Shown here piece by piece: positions 60,900 to 64,000 of a stretch of DNA of 64,000 nt (its first letter is position 1; every line of letters starts with the position of its first letter). The notes beneath the pieces are model-generated. The model was not told the origin of the DNA. It saw nothing but the letters and a program-made list of their open reading frames with translations, and did no database searches. The DNA comes from Tillus elongatus (lineage: Eukaryota; Arthropoda; Insecta; Coleoptera; Cleridae), in NCBI GenBank assembly GCA_964006375.1, contig OZ023264.1:11976225-12040224 (forward strand), given 5' to 3'. Made by a program: the position numbers and the translations under genes.

Positions 60900-62140
60900 T
60901 AAGAGAGATGATGGTCTTCACCTTCCGACTACTTGGAAACCTATTATATCTTCATTACAAACACACAAAAAGAAAATAAATTCCACAGACAACCTTATTG
61001 CCCCATTATCTGTCTCAACAAATGCTGGTGACCCTCTTAACCCTCCTCATCTTCTAAGTACCGTGACGAAAGCCCCCACTTAATTGACCGTGGCCCCACT
61101 ACTTTCACTGATAACGAAGCAGGTAGACGGAACGACTACCAGATCTCTCTGAGGCCTGAGTTGAACACACTAAGACCTCACAGACGATACAGTATGGACG
61201 CGGCCGAAGTTCTGGAATAATAACAATTTCTTTCTTTAAGCAGATATGCCGTCTCTTGATATTTCAATTTCAACGTATATTTAAGGGAATGCAGCACAGG
61301 CATTACGATGGTAATAGTGGATAGCGAATTTTCAACAAATAATTTCGAAACCAAAACTTGAATTGCTCTCTAGAAACAAAGTTACCTGTTATTATTTAAG
61401 ACTCCTGGGGGTTTTCTTTACGTCAGTAAGGGAGTAACGGTGGTGAATAAAAACACAATCGTTACAAACTGTCACCACCAAATCTATAAAACTTGCGGAC
61501 ACGTATCTTCCGTTATTCATAGACAAGTGAGTTTGTAGGATCCAAAGCCTAGGCACAGCTGTCAGAACGGACTGACTGTATTTTTGAAACGTTTTAATAC
61601 TAACATTTTCTGGAGTCATAACTTGTTGCTGTCTCCAAAAGACAATAATTAATTTTAAAATAAACGTAAGCGTGATTGATAAGCCATAACTTCTAAGATA
61701 TTAAGTTCAGCGACAAGTCTCCTGTTGCGGATAACTAAGAATAAACTTTGCGATGGATTTACTCCTGTGTGGCTGATCCGTAAGTAATTACAAACAGTGC
61801 GGTAGTTGGATAAACTTTCCCAGCGCCACTCTGATCACAAATCACGGACTGTACTTTATTAAACTTGATTTTAATTTACTTTCTTAATTAATGATTGTTT
61901 AAACCAGGGGCGACATAGTTGGCGAACGTTGATAATTGAATAAAAAAAAAAGTATGGTACCCCCAACAAATACTTTTAAAGCGACTAGAGGTTGGTTGGA
62001 AACTACGTGGCTAAATTATAATTTAACTAAACGCACATAAAAAGGAGTAGCTTGAGAACCTATATAACAAGCTACCAGGCCTCTGTGCTAATTGCAAGGT
62101 AAAATTAATGTGATTCGGTAGAAGTGCATAAGATTGATGT
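60900..62140. other. Stretch without recognised gene
   Basis: 60950-61220 is less AT-rich and has a plus-strand open stretch (DRGPTTFTDNEAGRRNDYQI), with no recognised family and no clear splice sites. The rest shows nothing. Confidence 0.35.
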
Positions 62141-62145
62141 AGCGA

Positions 62146-62277
62146 TCAATAAGTTGGAGAACCGTTGCCATGTTGTCGCAGCCAGGCTTTTATGTCTTCG
62201 GCAGCTCTTTTTATTTCACTATAGCACCCGCACTTCATCAATTGGGCCATGATTTCCGAAAGTTTTTGTTTTGGCAT
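62146..62277 (-). CDS. Small open frame, 43 codons, unknown
   Basis: Minus strand from the ATG at 62277 to the TGA at 62146: starts MPKQKLSEIMAQLMKCG and ends RQHGNGSPTY. It has codon variety and amphipathic helix-like spacing (SEIKRAAEDIKAWL) unlike the surrounding AT-rich DNA. Not recognised; could be a fragment of a transposon protein, a host exon or chance. Confidence 0.25.
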   Translation of the reverse strand: MPKQKLSEIMAQLMKCGCYSEIKRAAEDIKAWLRQHGNGSPTY

Positions 62278-62529
62278 ATTTATTTATTATTTTGCAAGTT
62301 GGTATCTTTAAAATATCGTTGTTTGATTATTTATTTTCTCCAGCAATAATTGTAACTGGTTTTTCTTTTCTTCTATTAATTTATTTCAGAAATCATGTTC
62401 AGGTATTTCAAGACACTTTTATTTATTTTGCATTGGTGTTCCTGGTCGTTGCAATTTTTTTTTCATGTGCAAATTTAAAAAGCTATTATCATTGTAATTT
62501 AGCGCTCCTTGTATAAAGAATTAAAGTAT

Positions 62530-62690
62530 ACTTTTTTTTTCATACATTATAATTCGCGATATGTAGATGAACTTTAACCTTAGGTCCGGGTTAAGTTGCC
62601 TATTATTCAGAAGAGAAGATTTACTACTAAATGCTTGCATCGCCATTGAAATCCTACTTTTCAGTTTCTTGTTAGAATTATTAACATAAG
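62530..62690 (-). pseudogene. LINE RT thumb fragment
   Basis: Minus strand reads LKSRISMAMQAFSSKSSLLN, then NRQLNPDLRLKFIYI, the IK.RI..A..AF.....L..R.L...LR.R pattern after the palm of several animal LINE RTs. Only about 45 codons. No YADD box is nearby. It abuts the PLE-1 terminus. Confidence 0.5.
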
Positions 62691-62800
62691 TACACTTACC
62701 GAAATCACCACAACACATATTTTTAAAGACCTAACGATCGTTTCACTTAAAACGTTAGCTTCATCAGAGGTTGAAATATTCTAATTATTTTTTTCTAACA
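62690..62800 (-). mobile_element. PLE-1 terminus, isolated
   Basis: A hammerhead-like motif and the tail gtacacttaccgaaatcacc, as in the other PLE-1 ends. No PLE coding sequence is attached. Confidence 0.65.
62730..62770 (-). ncRNA. Hammerhead-ribozyme-like motif of PLE-1, decayed
   Basis: Minus strand: CCT, CTGATGA, AGCTAACGTTTTAAGT, GAAAC, GATC, GTT, AGG. Boxes and stem I are kept; stem II is disrupted and the cleavage-site base is T instead of C. Confidence 0.55.
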
Positions 62801-62884
62801 ACCTGTATTTATATTGATTCTAATGAAGAACAAAACCAAAAGGAAGACTTTAAGTCGCAGGCGTGTATTTTGTGTATTGTGTCT

Positions 62885-62979
62885 TAAGTTAGTCCCCTGT
62901 GGGTCCGTGGACTAACCAAAAGAATATGCCCAAGTTAACTCCTGCCTGTCGTAAGAGGCGACTAATCGGAGTCGAACAC
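62885..62979 (+). other. GC-rich leader before the satellite array
   Basis: Contains cctgtgggtccgtggactaa and cctgcctgtcgtaagaggcg, the second able to fold as a small hairpin (GCCT/AGGC). It may be the 5' end of the repeat unit or of an element carrying it; not part of the 165-bp monomers. Confidence 0.4.
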
Positions 62980-64000
62980 TGGCGGCGGTCTTGTCCAGGT
63001 GGGCCTGGAGGGAGACGAATATCTCTGGGGAGCGATATGCACCCGGATTTGAGTTCTCCACTGTAGGCTTAGAAACGGACAAGGCACCTCGCATGATTGT
63101 TACTCGGGACCGGGGTTCCAGATTATACCTCCTTGGGTTGAGTGCTGGCGGATGTCGTGTGTCCAGACGACCCGGAGGAGGTTGAGATCTCTGATGATTG
63201 GTATACACCCGGAGTTTAAGGCCCCCACTGTGCGCTTCAAAACGGACGGACGGCCTTGCTTGGGCGATGCACGGGAGCGGGACTCGAGGGAATATCGCCC
63301 TGAGTCTAGCACTTGTGGGTGTCGAGTCTAGACGAACCCGGGGGAGAGCTGAGATCTTTAGGGCGTGGATTTCAACTATAGATTGACGCCTCTTCTAAAT
63401 AGGCAATCGACCTCACTTGGATGCTGCCTGGATGCGGTACTTCATGATTCGGCCTTGAGTCAAACACCGCCCGATGTCTGGTGCAGACAAACTCGGAGAG
63501 AGGCTATCTCTCTTTGAGCTTTGAAACGGGCAAGCGACTTCGCTCAGGTGGTAGTACATCTGTCAAACAAAGTTTCAAGTCACAAATATCTTCTCCTGCA
63601 GAAAGCTCGATTTGCTGGGTGAAATTTAAGCAAACGCTGGCGGGTATCGGATCTGGACGAACCCGGAAGGGGGCTGAGGTCTCTAGGGGTGGATTACACT
63701 TGGAGACTTAGGCCTACTCTGTGAGCTTTGAAACAGGCTAACAACCCCGCTTGGATGCTGCTCGAGGGCGGGATTTCATGACACCGCCTCGAGTCAATAA
63801 AACACTGACAAGGGTCTGGTACAGGTGAGCCTGGAGGCAGGCGGATATCTCTTGGGAGTGATATGCACCCGGATTTTGACTCCTCCACTGTGGGCTCAGA
63901 AATGGACAATTGACCTCTCTTGGTTGTTACGAAGGAGCGGGCTTCTAGTAGACACCGCCCTGGGTTGAGCTCTAGCGTGTGTCGTGTGTTCAAACGACCC
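62980..64000. repeat. GC-rich satellite array, monomer about 165 bp
   Basis: Seven monomer starts, marked by a GTGTC/GGTCTGG...GACCCGG-like block, lie near 62990, 63155, 63321, 63477, 63650, 63815 and 63980. Monomers share atatctctgggga, cccggattt, ctccactgt.ggct..aaa.gg and cttggatg pieces. Unit 6 is closer to unit 1 than to its neighbours. The array runs off the window. Frames on both strands are by-products of GC richness. Confidence 0.8.

Noticed and set aside
62912..63993. Several 60-100-codon frames on both strands in the right-hand GC-rich region
   Set aside because: They follow the period of the satellite monomers and have no protein similarity; GC richness removes stops.

Overview
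The window is eukaryotic, AT-rich and almost certainly from an insect. The strongest host signal is one 150-bp exon at 10512-10661 (minus strand), with a consensus splice acceptor and donor. Its 50 residues match, from memory, the arthropod form of Bruchpilot (ELKS/CAST family, active-zone scaffold). No neighbouring exon was recognised. If the assignment holds, the window is introns of a brp-like gene: about 53 kb on the 5' side of the exon and about 10.5 kb on the 3' side.

Nearly everything else is mobile or repetitive DNA. 0.9-3.4 kb: 3' part of an errantivirus (gypsy-type endogenous retrovirus) with an open 571-codon env and a 3' LTR. 3.4-4.6 kb and 32.0-33.9 kb: two degraded Tc1/mariner-superfamily transposases of the DUF4817 type, the second in an inverted-repeat mosaic. 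5.4-16.2 kb: palindromic repeats (called T and R3 here) carrying long (TA)n tracts, plus the brp exon and a LINE fragment. 16.2-16.6 and 40.2-41.2 kb: two copies of a foldback element (FB) with 12-bp target duplications and hammerhead-like motifs. 17.3-20.2 kb: a tRNA-derived SINE split by a 5'-truncated LINE. 22.1-23.5 kb: a mariner interrupted by the same LINE family. 23.6-26.1 kb: a piggyBac-like element with both TIRs and TTAA duplications, with an intact SINE beside it. 27.4-30.5 kb: a fairly long LINE (LINE-C).

33.9-62.8 kb: Penelope-like elements (PLE-1), some head-to-head or interrupted by FB, with five hammerhead-ribozyme-like termini. Interspersed are LINE fragments, two SINE families with target duplications, T and R3 copies, and a foldback element (U, 8-bp duplication) nested in a T copy. 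62.98-64.0 kb: a GC-rich tandem array of about 165-bp monomers that runs off the right edge.

The elements record a layered insertion history: LINE into SINE, LINE into mariner, SINE beside piggyBac, FB into PLE, and U into T. Enzymes visible as fragments (LINE endonuclease/RT, PLE RT plus GIY-YIG, piggyBac and mariner transposases) are the plausible sources of mobility for the non-coding families. Only env is a long uninterrupted viral frame; the other element genes are broken. Repeat boundaries are approximate (about 20 bp) unless a target duplication is given. Family names T, U, R3, S, FB, SINE-A/B, LINE-A to E and PLE-1/2 are local labels, not database names.
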